A DNA stretch of 64,000 bases, from positions 73,052,300-73,116,299 of the forward strand of contig CM049314.1 of the NCBI GenBank assembly GCA_026874595.1, given 5' to 3'. Below the pieces are notes generated by a model. That model made no database searches, had not been told where the DNA came from, and saw only the letters and a program-made list of their open reading frames with translations. The stretch comes from Sipunculus nudus (lineage: Eukaryota > Annelida > Sipuncula > Golfingiida > Sipunculidae). The first letter of the stretch is position 1, and every line of letters starts with the position of its first letter. The translations under genes and the position numbers were made by a program. This document shows positions 58,901-64,000 of this stretch, piece by piece.

Positions 58901-61900
58901 GAAAATCCAGGACCACGCCCAGAAAACTGAATGGTCTGGGTAGGGACCAGATGAGACTTCTGGACATTGACCAGAAAGCCTAGATCGCGAAGAAGGGAAA
59001 GCATGAGGGCACAGTGGTGGAGAAGGAGATCGTGAGAAGGGGCGTGAACGAGCCAGTCGTCCAAGTACGGGAGGACTGATACCCCGCCTGACCGGATGTA
59101 AGTGGTTACAGCATGAACAAGGATCGTAAAGATCCAGGGCGCAATATTGACCCAAACGGGAGGGCTCTGAATTGAAACACGCGAGTGCCGAAGGCGAACC
59201 GAAGGTACGGCTGAGACACAGGGTGGATCGGTACATGGAAATACGCGTCTGTAAAATCGATCTTGAACGCCCAGTCGCCTGGGCGGACGGTGCGGAGCAC
59301 GGCGGGAATATTGAACATTCGAAAATGGGGAGGTCGAATAAAGGCATTGAGGCACATCAGATCTATAATCGGGCGCCCCTGGCCGTGAGGCTTGGGGACA
59401 AGAAAAATGCGGGAATAAAACCCGGGAGTTCCGGGATCGACCGGGACAATGGCGCCCTTCAGGAGAAGGGACCGAATGGCATTTTCGAGCGCGAGATGCT
59501 TGGCCGGACCCCGGGGCGGGGGAGTAACGAACGGAAACGCCCTGCGGGGCGGAGGGGCGAAAAATGAAATTCGGAAACCGAAACGAACCGTGGGGATGCG
59601 AGGTGACACGCCTCCAGGCCGGATGACAGGTCTGAAGGCGGCTGCCTGACCGGACCAGGAGTGTCACTTACGGCCGCGACCCCTCCGAGCGGACTTACCG
59701 CGCCTGGAGGAGGTCTGGCGAGACCCGGACGACCGAGCAGACGGGCAGGCGGGAGCCACCGAGCGGCTAGCAGCCTGAGCCCGTACCGGAGCAGTACGGG
59801 ACCGGTAAGGAGGCGGGCCCGACGATCTGAACGATCCAGGGCAGCCTCATAGACGCGGGATAGACGACCCCCGAAGAGGAGAGATCCCGTGAACGGCTGA
59901 GTATATAGATCCGAGAGCTCCGCGGGAGATAGCAAGGGCTGGACGGAGCGGAGGGTGCGGAGACACCCAACGCGGCGGAGTAAGACACAATCCTTCACCA
60001 GGCGCCAGGCCAAGTGTTGTAACTCGGCACATGCGTGAGCGGAAGCCAGCCATATATTATTTAATATGGCAGGATCCGGAGAAATATACAACAGGCTGGT
60101 AACGGCCTGAAGGTCGTTGACAACGCCGGCGGTCTGGCGGGCGAGAGCCTCCATATCCGAGATCTGAGAATCGGATACATGCGCCGCCGGGGAATAAAGC
60201 AACCTACCGTCAGATAAGGGTTGATCAAGCCCCGTTTCGGCCCGCATCGGTTCCTATGGAACAGCGGGAAAGGCGGGAGACGGGACGAGCCTGTCAAGGC
60301 AGATCGCCCGATACGCCTTAGGGGACCACAAGGTACCGATCTGCCAAGGGCGCCGCGCGCCAGGCGGCAACGGCGACCCAGACGATGAGGATATAGCGCC
60401 GGTGACGGCGGCATGATGATTGTCAAGCAGCGGAGCCGTCTCATCGGTAAATACCATGCAGACCTAAGGTCCGGAAGTCGGCGCCGAGAGCGTGGACGGG
60501 TTCACATAGAACCCGGCCGACGCGGCAGAGGCGGGCGGTGGCCTGAGGGGCTGAAAGGTCAGCCCGTTCGGGCGAGACTCCTGCATGGTGCGGGCCACCT
60601 GATCAAGGAGGTCAGACTTCATGGTGCGGCAAGCCTGCCTCTGCGTGTTGAGAGCAGTCCACTGATCCGTACCGGCCGGAGGCGCCTGATCTGTAAATAC
60701 AAGCGAAGAACGGACGGACGGAGAATCAAGAGCGGACGAGGCCGCAGGAGTGGCCGGGGCAGAGACGTGGTCCGTATCAGGAACCGCAGGGCGGGCGTCT
60801 GGAGACCCGGACGGGAGGGGAACCCCAGCAGCGGAAGGACGGTCCCTAAGGGGACGAAGGGACAGACGGCTAGGAAGGGGCGGATCAAGCAGGGGGGGGG
60901 AGCACTTACCTGCGCTGGAGCCGGTGGGGAACGGGTGACCTCCATCCGAGCAGGACGCTGCGGGACAACACAAGAGGATCGGTCAAAGACACCTGCCCCG
61001 GAGCTGTGGCCTGGGGCGCGGACTCCGACTCAAGGTCGAAATCTGCCCTTAAGGATTCACAAAAACTGGAGAGACAGTGAATGAGGGAAAAGGCAAGAGC
61101 CTTCTCGGGGGGCCCGGGCGGGGCAGGGGTCGGATGCTTCCTGGAGGGGGCGGCTAGCGCTCTAGCCAGGGCCCCAACAGGGGTCTGGAAGACAGAGCCC
61201 TGGGAGGGAGGGACAGGATCGGGAACAAGAAGGGGATCCGCAGAGGGGGAGCGTAAGGCCACCCGACTAGACACAGAAGGAGTGGCGCCCCCCCCCTGCT
61301 CCCCGCCACCGGAGCCGAAGACAGTGCAGGAGAGGGCCCAAAGGGATCAAGGGCATTCGACCATGCATGAAGTCGAGCCCATTGAGAGGGCAGCCATGTG
61401 TGACAATAATAACATGGGTCCGCCTCACCAAGGCACGTGCTCGCACTGGAGCGTCAGCTGAGACAAGAGGGGTGCGTATCCCAGGAAGGGAGAGACGCTC
61501 CACAAGAGGAACAAGTCCGAGAGACTTCCATGGTGGCCAAGGGAAAATGAAAGCGTACTTACAGTAAGTGAAGCAACGAGCATGGTAAAACCAACAGCGG
61601 ACGGACGGGAGAAGCCCGTCGACACGTCCGTCTAGCACAAACGCCAGAAGAATAATGTGGCTCTACCAAAGCGAGGCATGACCTAGATACCGAGAATGAG
61701 GCGGAAGTGGGCGATGATAGGCCTACTCAGGAAAATTTTGTAAGTGGAGCTTCTGGCGTGTGAATACTAACAGAGAATATTCTCATTAATACAGAAAACG
61801 CTCACATCGATATTTACGTAATAAAACATGGTTACAGGTGGTGCCACCATTTTTTGTGTATGTTATAGAGCTATCCAAGGGCTACATTAGTATAAATTTT

Positions 61901-63468
61901 ATTTCCTGATCAGTCAAACGGTTCCCAAGATATGAGCTTGGAAAGCTGATAAAATCAAGTCCCAGAGGAGCTCTCTGGAAACAAACGCGGCAACGGCAGA
62001 GGAACCCGGTCAAAAACATAGTATCCACAAAACTTCATTTTGGCGGGTACAAAAATACAGGTGGCTCCACCAGTCTGCAGGAAGTGATGGAACATCTCAT
62101 GATCAATACGTATGCCAAAAATCATGACCATCAGTCAAGTAGTTAATGAGATATTGAAGTTTTTGTATGAAATTTTTGACTTTTCTGGGGGGTACTTTGG
62201 GGCCCCATAGCTGGAAGGATATGGGTAACAGAGATCTAATTTATTGTTTACACGGAGACTTTTAATAGGTTTCTCAGAGTGTCGAGAATGAAGATTCTAG
62301 GTCCAGCGGTTACGATTTGTGCCACGTTAACAGATGACAGCATCTTTAAACGTATCAAAAATAGAGGAAAAAATTGTAAAAAAATCGAAAAATACAGGTG
62401 GCGCCACCAGTCTGCAGGAAGTGATGGAACATCTCATGATCAATATGTATGCCAAAAATCATGACCATCAGTCAAGTAGTTATTGAGATATTGAAATTTT
62501 TGTATGAAATTTTTTACTATTCTGGGGGGTACTTTGGGGCCCCATAGCTCGAAGGATATGGGTAACAGAGACCTAATTTCTGGTTTCCAAGGAGATTTTT
62601 CATGGACCTCTCAGTGTATCAAGAATTAAGATTCTAGGTCTAGGCTTTACGATTTGTGCCTTGTTAACAGATGTTCACATTTTTAAAGGTCTCAAAAATA
62701 GAGAAAAAAATTTGTAAAAAATCGAAAAATACAAGTGGTGCCACCAGTCTGCAGGAAGTGATGGAACATCTCATGATCAATATGTATGCCAAAAATCATG
62801 ATATTGAAATTTTTGTATGAAATTTTTGACTTTTCTGGGGGGTACTTTGGGGCCCCATAGCTCGAAGGATATGGGTAACAGAGACCTAATTTCTGGTTTC
62901 CAAGGAGATTTTTCATGGCCCTCTCAGAATCCCAAGTTACAAGGTTCTAGGTTCAGCGGTTACGATTTGTGCCTGGTTAACGGACGGACAGACAGATCAC
63001 AAAGAGTGATCGCTATAGCTCAGATGACTTTCAGTCAGCTGAGCTAAAAAACTGGTTCATGCACTGAACACTTAGTCCTTGCCTCCCTATGACCACTTGT
63101 CATTGCTATGAAAATTAGTTTAAATTATGTTAATATGTTTCTGCAATAAGTTGGCTCTACTCACTTATCATGATCGAATGAACTTAATTATCCTCAAGAA
63201 CTCTACAGCCAGTTATAAAATGTAAAAGGCTCAAATAAAGCTAATGCTGTAATTGCTAATCAAAGTCAAAAACTGCTAATCATTTTGCAACACTGACGTT
63301 GTGGTAGCTTATCAATTATTCACCCTGGAGACGGCCTTACCTCTCTCTGTTCTGTGATATCAGACACTGTGTACCTGAAGTAATGTCTGTAGTTGTGGAA
63401 GAACATGTTTGTCACCACGGTGGACACCACAAGGAGTCCCAGTAAAAACTTGCACACAGGGGCATAGT
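40879..63468 (-). CDS. UBAC2: UBAC2, ER rhomboid-like protein with UBA domain (gene-level entry; first exon missing)
   Basis: UBA-domain-containing protein 2, a rhomboid-superfamily pseudoprotease of the ER membrane, known in vertebrates to bind FAF2/UBXD8 and gp78 in ER-associated degradation. Nine coding exons, 63341-63468, 54032-54151, 53215-53318, 51477-51597, 50238-50285, 48055-48300, 47064-47196, 45970-46010 and 40879-40989, join in phase into 349 full codons plus stop. The human protein has about 344 residues, so only the first dozen or so residues should be missing. Parts in order: first membrane segment (FLLGLLVVSTVV), the diagnostic LLYNFRVFERRYGSRKFA, further membrane segments, IPRVAMTHILGIPVTGK, a glutamine-rich linker and a C-terminal UBA domain (VDMGFNRDSAVGALQVSNNN). 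No GxSG rhomboid catalytic motif is seen, as expected for this family. Three acceptor sites are duplicated into tandem repeats. Confidence 0.93.
40990..45969. other. Last UBAC2 intron
   Basis: 5 kb, mostly repeat element E2 (next entry). 40990-41505 and 45740-45969 are unremarkable. Confidence 0.6.
41506..45739 (+). mobile_element. Repeat element E2 with a series of TGACCTTTGACCT motifs
   Basis: The head is AACAAGTGACCCATGGGTTA, then TGACGCTCAGCTG. The tail is CATCGCTATAGCCCAG, then AAGTCAGCTGAGCTAAAAA. Both match E1 and E3. Inside, units of roughly 140-240 bp repeat the phrase CTGTGACCTTGACCTTTGAC, then AAGATGAAA...GTTTGGCT, at about 41841, 41990, 42172, 42410, 42558, 42702, 42842, 44991, 45128, 45262 and 45410. 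A single GGTGGCGCCACC lies at 43181, and about 43850-44060 has a two-unit repeat with GTGGCCATATTGGATTTCTG-like phrases. No coding frame is seen. Confidence 0.65.
45970..46010 (-). CDS. UBAC2: UBAC2 micro-exon
   Basis: 41 bp, phase 1 in and phase 0 out, encoding PSSSRQPPPEESQ, the linker just before the UBA domain. Acceptor TTGTAG| and donor CAG|GTAACT. It was found because it bridges the glutamine-rich exon and the UBA exon in phase. Confidence 0.85.
46011..47063. other. UBAC2 intron
   Basis: 1 kb of AT-rich intron; nothing recognised. Confidence 0.6.
47064..47196 (-). CDS. UBAC2: UBAC2 exon, glutamine-rich linker
   Basis: 133 bp, phase 0 in and phase 1 out, encoding NFLPGLFGNQQHQNSMYHQQ then a CAG/CAA-coded run of six glutamines and QSADQATAQPQQ. 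The donor is CAAG|GTCAGT. The CAG tract is much longer than in the vertebrate protein, where this linker is not a polyglutamine run. Confidence 0.88.
47197..48054. other. UBAC2 intron
   Basis: 858 bp of AT-rich intron; nothing recognised. Confidence 0.6.
48055..48300 (-). CDS. UBAC2: UBAC2 exon, last membrane segment and cytosolic helix
   Basis: 82 codons, phase 0 at both ends. It reads VAGLLYRSNFLHIQKVFGIP, EPIASLCQRLLGSLLETRP, MGATIELQNQQHLERLEQQM, aligning with the YDSKMFQVHQVLCIP and MGATLDIQ region of human UBAC2. Borders are TTTTCCAG| and GCA|GTAAGC. Confidence 0.93.
48940..49176 (-). mobile_element. tRNA-derived SINE
   Basis: On the - strand the sequence begins with a tRNA-like head: an A-box-like TGGCTCAGGGGTAAAGT (49150-49166) and a B-box-like GGTCGAGAGTTCAAATCTC (about 49110-49128), 20-some bases apart after an anticodon-like region. 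It then runs into a non-tRNA body with CCAGGACCTACAGGTGCAG and an A/T-rich end near 48945. The acceptor stem does not close well, so it is not a working tRNA gene. Ends are approximate. Confidence 0.65.
49189..49680. mobile_element. MITE, copy C of the CTGTCCACC terminal-repeat family
   Basis: The left end has TTCATCCCCTCATGTCCACC and the right end, reverse-complemented, has CCATTTCACCACCTGCTGTC then CACC. These are decayed versions of the ends of copies A and B. The interior has no coding frame. Confidence 0.5.
50238..50285 (-). CDS. UBAC2: UBAC2 short exon, membrane segment
   Basis: 48 bp, phase 0 at both ends, encoding MCSDSLEGVMMAACGI. Joined to neighbours it gives the LQ...GI-VAGLLY stretch that aligns with LQLFTSGSYIWIV...SGLCY of human UBAC2. 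The acceptor is TTTTACAG| and the donor ATT|GTAAGT. Its acceptor and first bases are the seed of the 36-bp array upstream. Confidence 0.85.
50286..50795 (-). repeat. 36-bp tandem array built on a UBAC2 3' splice site, about 14 copies
   Basis: Read on the - strand, each unit contains TTTTACAG|ATGTGCAGTGAC followed by TCCC, identical to the acceptor and first 16 bases of the exon at 50238-50285. Similarity to the exon stops there and the unit continues with ATGTTTAATATG. Units are 35-36 bp; some carry GATTTGCAG or other single changes. Confidence 0.93.
50796..51476. other. UBAC2 intron remainder
   Basis: AT-rich intron. An open frame at 51007-51327 on the + strand has no coding support. Confidence 0.55.
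51477..51597 (-). CDS. UBAC2: UBAC2 exon
   Basis: 121 bp, phase 2 in and phase 0 out, encoding YSLIFSMFVPYFCDIPRVAM then THILGIPVTGKSLAYLVGLQ, matching the FALFVPFYCSIPRVQVAQIL block of human UBAC2. Borders are ATTTTCAG| and CAG|GTGAGA. Confidence 0.95.
51598..53214. other. UBAC2 intron
   Basis: 1.6 kb AT-rich intron with a TACA/TA-rich stretch near 52797-52846. No other feature is recognised. Confidence 0.55.
53215..53318 (-). CDS. UBAC2: UBAC2 exon
   Basis: 104 bp, phase 0 in and phase 2 out, encoding SYLVVVSYLSMMLEVAILIT then CHYTEMQLDNMPSG, matching the segment between SRKFA and SNLPSG of human UBAC2. Borders are TGTTTCAG| and CC|GTAAGT. Confidence 0.94.
53319..54031. other. UBAC2 intron
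   Basis: 713 bp of intron carrying the duplicated exon-border copies; nothing else seen. Confidence 0.55.
53560..53760 (-). repeat. Two decayed copies of the exon border at 53318
   Basis: On the - strand, about 53655-53602 and 53745-53690 repeat the junction of the exon at 53215-53318. The exon start AGTTACTTGGTGGTGGTGAG has counterparts AGTTACTAAGTGGAGGTGAA and AGTTCCTTGATGATGATGAG. Both continue with an (A/C)TATTTATTGATG-like match and are preceded by T/G-rich sequence like the intron end. The copies have lost the AG of the acceptor. Their spacing is about 90 bp. Confidence 0.7.
54032..54151 (-). CDS. UBAC2: UBAC2 exon with the RRYGSRKF signature
   Basis: 40 codons, phase 0 at both ends, encoding FWRLFISKVSFLDPKDLLCA then AMLLYNFRVFERRYGSRKFA. 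This is the most diagnostic block of UBAC2. Borders are CTTTTTCAG| and GCA|GTATGT. Confidence 0.97.
56331..56487. repeat. DIRS left inverted terminal repeat
   Basis: 157 bp from TGTGAGCTTTTCTG to GAGCCACATTATTC. It matches the reverse complement of 61650-61807 with only two single-base length differences that I can see. Outside it, 56285-56330 (C6, then ATTCCCCTCCCC) is the terminal extension copied in the internal complementary region. Confidence 0.93.
56527..56641. repeat. DIRS internal complementary region
   Basis: About 56532-56596 is the reverse complement of the left extremity (56285-56347). It is followed directly by TTTTATTACGTAAACATC to 56641, the reverse complement of the right extremity (61783-61826). 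The junction GGGGGG|TTTTATT records how the two ends abut in the circular intermediate, as expected for DIRS1-type replication. Confidence 0.88.
56704..57751 (-). pseudogene. DIRS tyrosine recombinase, interrupted
   Basis: The N-terminal SAM-like part (SRWLIFSRWARERHID, PTIRGYRAALLSVLRPLR) is in frame with RNase H. Box I follows (LATAGR, then AELHAL). Directly after this arginine there is an in-frame TGA at 57356-57358. The frame continues to about 57125, then shifts by one base in a G-rich run (about 57130-57142). The C-terminal part has the box II H-x-x-R motif (TAHEVRAIASSFAHLSG) and the Trp/Tyr region (GIWKSPSTFTQFYLKDV), with the nucleophilic tyrosine in FYLKDV. All expected catalytic positions I can place (R, H-x-x-R, Y) are present. 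Confidence 0.85.
57752..59610 (-). pseudogene. DIRS reverse transcriptase and RNase H, interrupted
   Basis: RT begins near 59540 (LLLKGAIVPV, GFYSRIFLVPKPHGQGRPII, KIDFTDAYFHVPI, FRALPFG), then shifts frame at about 59150 in a G-run to NIAPWIFTILVHAV and the catalytic YLDD (59056-59067). It shifts again at about 58938 in a T-run to FLGVVLDF, and returns to the first frame before RNase H (TIFTDASRMGLGAHL at about 58600, LVMTDNMTVLAYI, NVLADALSRD at about 58256). The linker to the recombinase carries PAPALIPQLLLRL and APWFPRCL, typical of DIRS pol. RT-RH and recombinase share one frame here. Confidence 0.85.
59669..61274 (-). pseudogene. DIRS gag-like region, interrupted
   Basis: Proline/serine-rich N-terminal frame from about 61274 (SFCESLRADFDLESES), then a frame with LNTQRQACRTMKSDLLDQVA, two in-frame TAG codons (60464, 60254), then the best gag-like block (NNIWLASAHACAELQHLAWR, TQPFTGSLLFGGRLSRVYEA). 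The arginine-rich basic tail (TSSRRGKSARRGRGRK, stop at about 59669) lies in another frame, so there is a one-base slip near 59815. A consensus donor (CAG|GTAAGT, intron from 60909) and a good acceptor (TGTATTTACAG|, to 60691) suggest an intron. Confidence 0.65.
61650..61807. repeat. DIRS right inverted terminal repeat
   Basis: From GAATAATGTGGCTCTACC to AAAACGCTCACA, inverted partner of 56331-56487. The outer extension TCGATATTTACGTAATAAAA ends at 61826. Confidence 0.93.
63341..63468 (-). CDS. UBAC2: UBAC2 first visible exon, first membrane segment
   Basis: 128 bp, phase 1 in and phase 0 out, encoding YAPVCKFLLGLLVVSTVVTN then MFFHNYRHYFRYTVSDITEQ. It aligns with the YKAPLSKSLLLVPSAL region at the human N-terminus. 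The acceptor TATTTTCAG|AC is the copy nearest the exon in a long array of identical acceptors. The donor is GAG|GTAAGG. Confidence 0.85.
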
Positions 63469-64000
63469 CTGAAAATACACACATGAGCATAGTCTGAAAA
63501 TACACACAGGAGCACAGTCTGAAAATACACACAGGAGCATAGTCTGAAAATACACACATGAGCATAGTCTGAAAATACACACAGGAGCACAGTCTGAAAA
63601 TACACACAGGAGCACAGTCTGAAAATACACACATGAGCATAGTCTGAAAATACACACAGGAGCACAGTCTGAAAATACACACAGGAGCACAGTCTGAAAA
63701 TACACACAGGAGCACAGTCTGAAAATACACACAGGAGCACAGTCTGAAAATACACACAGGAGCATAGTCTGAAAATACACACATGAGCATAGTCTGAAAA
63801 TACACACAGGAGCACAGTCTGAAAATACACACAGGAGCACAGTCTGAAAATACACACATGAGCATAGTCTGAAAATGCACACAGGAGCACAGTCTGAAAA
63901 TACACACAGGAGCATAGTCTGAAAATACACACATGAGCATAGTCTGAAAATACACACAGGAGCACAGTCTGAAAATACACACAGGAGCACAGTCTGAAAA
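63469..64000 (-). repeat. 25-bp tandem array built on a UBAC2 3' splice site, over 20 copies
   Basis: Read on the - strand each unit is TATTTTCAG|ACTGTGCTCC followed by TGTGTG, or a variant with ACTATGCTCATG. The unit equals the acceptor and first exon bases (ACTATGCCCCTGTGTG) of the adjacent exon. The array runs off the right edge. No stop codon occurs in any of the three - strand frames across the array, because 25 is not a multiple of 3 and the unit lacks stops in every register. Confidence 0.96.

Larger units (their letters stand above)
56285..61826 (-). mobile_element. DIRS-like tyrosine-recombinase retrotransposon, 5542 bp
   Basis: Inverted terminal repeats (56331-56487 and 61650-61807), an internal complementary region (about 56527-56641), a gag-like region, a reverse transcriptase with YLDD, an RNase H and a tyrosine recombinase, in that order on the - strand. 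This is the DIRS1-type plan: inverted ends plus internal complementary region, no LTRs, no integrase of DDE type. No methyltransferase domain was recognised. The interior is strikingly G+C- and CpG-rich compared with the AT-rich host. The frames are broken in several places (see parts). Ends were set by comparison with the unoccupied site in X1. Confidence 0.93.
54897..62052 (-). mobile_element. Repeat element X2, split by the DIRS insertion
   Basis: It begins with ACTAGAATACGGGTA and CTACGTGTATCTGCC (reverse of the X1 right end) and ends at GTATCCACAAAACTTCATTT then TGGCGGGTAC (reverse of the X1 left end). The 280-bp units with GGTGGCGCCACC are present (55302, 55591, 55740, 55868, 56017, 56145, 61838). 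Without the DIRS element it is about 1.6 kb, against 1.76 kb for X1. Confidence 0.72.
54712..63051 (+). mobile_element. Repeat element E3, host of X2 and DIRS
   Basis: The head at 54712 is AAAACAAGTGACCCATGGGT, then CATGACGCTCAGCTGAC. The tail at 63008-63051 is ATCGCTATAGCTCAG, then CAGTCAGCTGAGCTAAAAA. These are the same ends as E1 and E2. Its own interior, 62053-62990, is about three 340-bp units of the E1 type (GGTGGCKCCACCAGTCTGC at 62058, 62396, 62736). That X2 was inserted into E3 rather than being part of it is inference. Confidence 0.6.
54152..63340. other. UBAC2 9.2-kb intron of nested repeats
   Basis: From outside to inside: element E3 (54712-63051), inside it element X2 (54897-62052), inside that the DIRS element (56285-61826). 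54152-54711 and 63052-63340 are plain intron. Confidence 0.65.

Noticed and set aside
57314-61461. Many + strand frames of 60-220 residues across the DIRS element
   Set aside because: Shadows of the GC-rich - strand frames, where stop codons are rare in every frame. They show no domain logic.
63320-63990. Three long overlapping - strand frames of 190-220 residues, Cys/Phe-rich
   Set aside because: They are the 25-bp array read in its three registers plus the UBAC2 exon. Only the part in the exon frame from 63468 is taken as coding.

Overview
This is an animal nuclear genome window: AT-rich and intron-rich, with long introns full of repeats. The two conserved genes, the repeat content and the DIRS-type retrotransposon suggest a lophotrochozoan, most plausibly a bivalve or other mollusc; that assignment is inference. 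Three genes can be supported. TAF6 (+) runs from the left edge to 39837: eleven coding exons, 4433-39837, with the 5' exons outside the window. UBAC2 (-) runs from 63468 down to 40879: nine coding exons, with the first exon beyond the right edge. The two genes converge tail to tail about 1 kb apart. A third, intronless gene (18090-16720, -) encodes an unrecognised 456-residue protein and is nested antisense in the 21.7-kb TAF6 intron between its sixth and seventh visible exons. Every TAF6 and UBAC2 exon joins in phase with GT-AG borders, so the models are well constrained.

Layout: 1-4047 is a 22-bp minisatellite; 4433-10581 holds TAF6 exons 1-6 (visible numbering), with a LINE fragment and a piggyBac-like MITE between them; 10582-32315 is the giant intron with the nested gene, MITEs, minisatellites and two large repeat elements; 32316-39837 holds TAF6 exons 7-11, with a 3.7-kb repeat element in intron 9; 40879-54151 holds eight UBAC2 exons; 54152-63340 is one large UBAC2 intron filled by repeats nested three deep, the innermost a 5.54-kb GC-rich DIRS retrotransposon; 63341-63468 is the first visible UBAC2 exon; from 63469 a 25-bp array runs off the right edge.

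The most unusual pattern is that several tandem arrays are built from splice junctions. At three UBAC2 exons (63341-63468, 53215-53318, 50238-50285) the 3' splice site plus the first exon bases have been duplicated into the upstream intron, about 2, 14 and over 20 times. The 22-bp array at the left edge carries ATCATACAG|GTCAGTG in every unit, which looks like the 5' splice site of the unseen preceding TAF6 exon.

The second highlight is the DIRS element. Its inverted terminal repeats and internal complementary region are present, and its exact empty target site is visible elsewhere in the window, showing insertion without a clear target-site duplication at an AAAC shared by target and circle junction. 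Its gag, RT-RNase H and tyrosine recombinase frames are interrupted, mostly by single-base slips in homopolymers.

Third, several repeat families share a GGTGGCGCCACC palindrome, and one carries a series of nuclear-receptor-like DR1 motifs.
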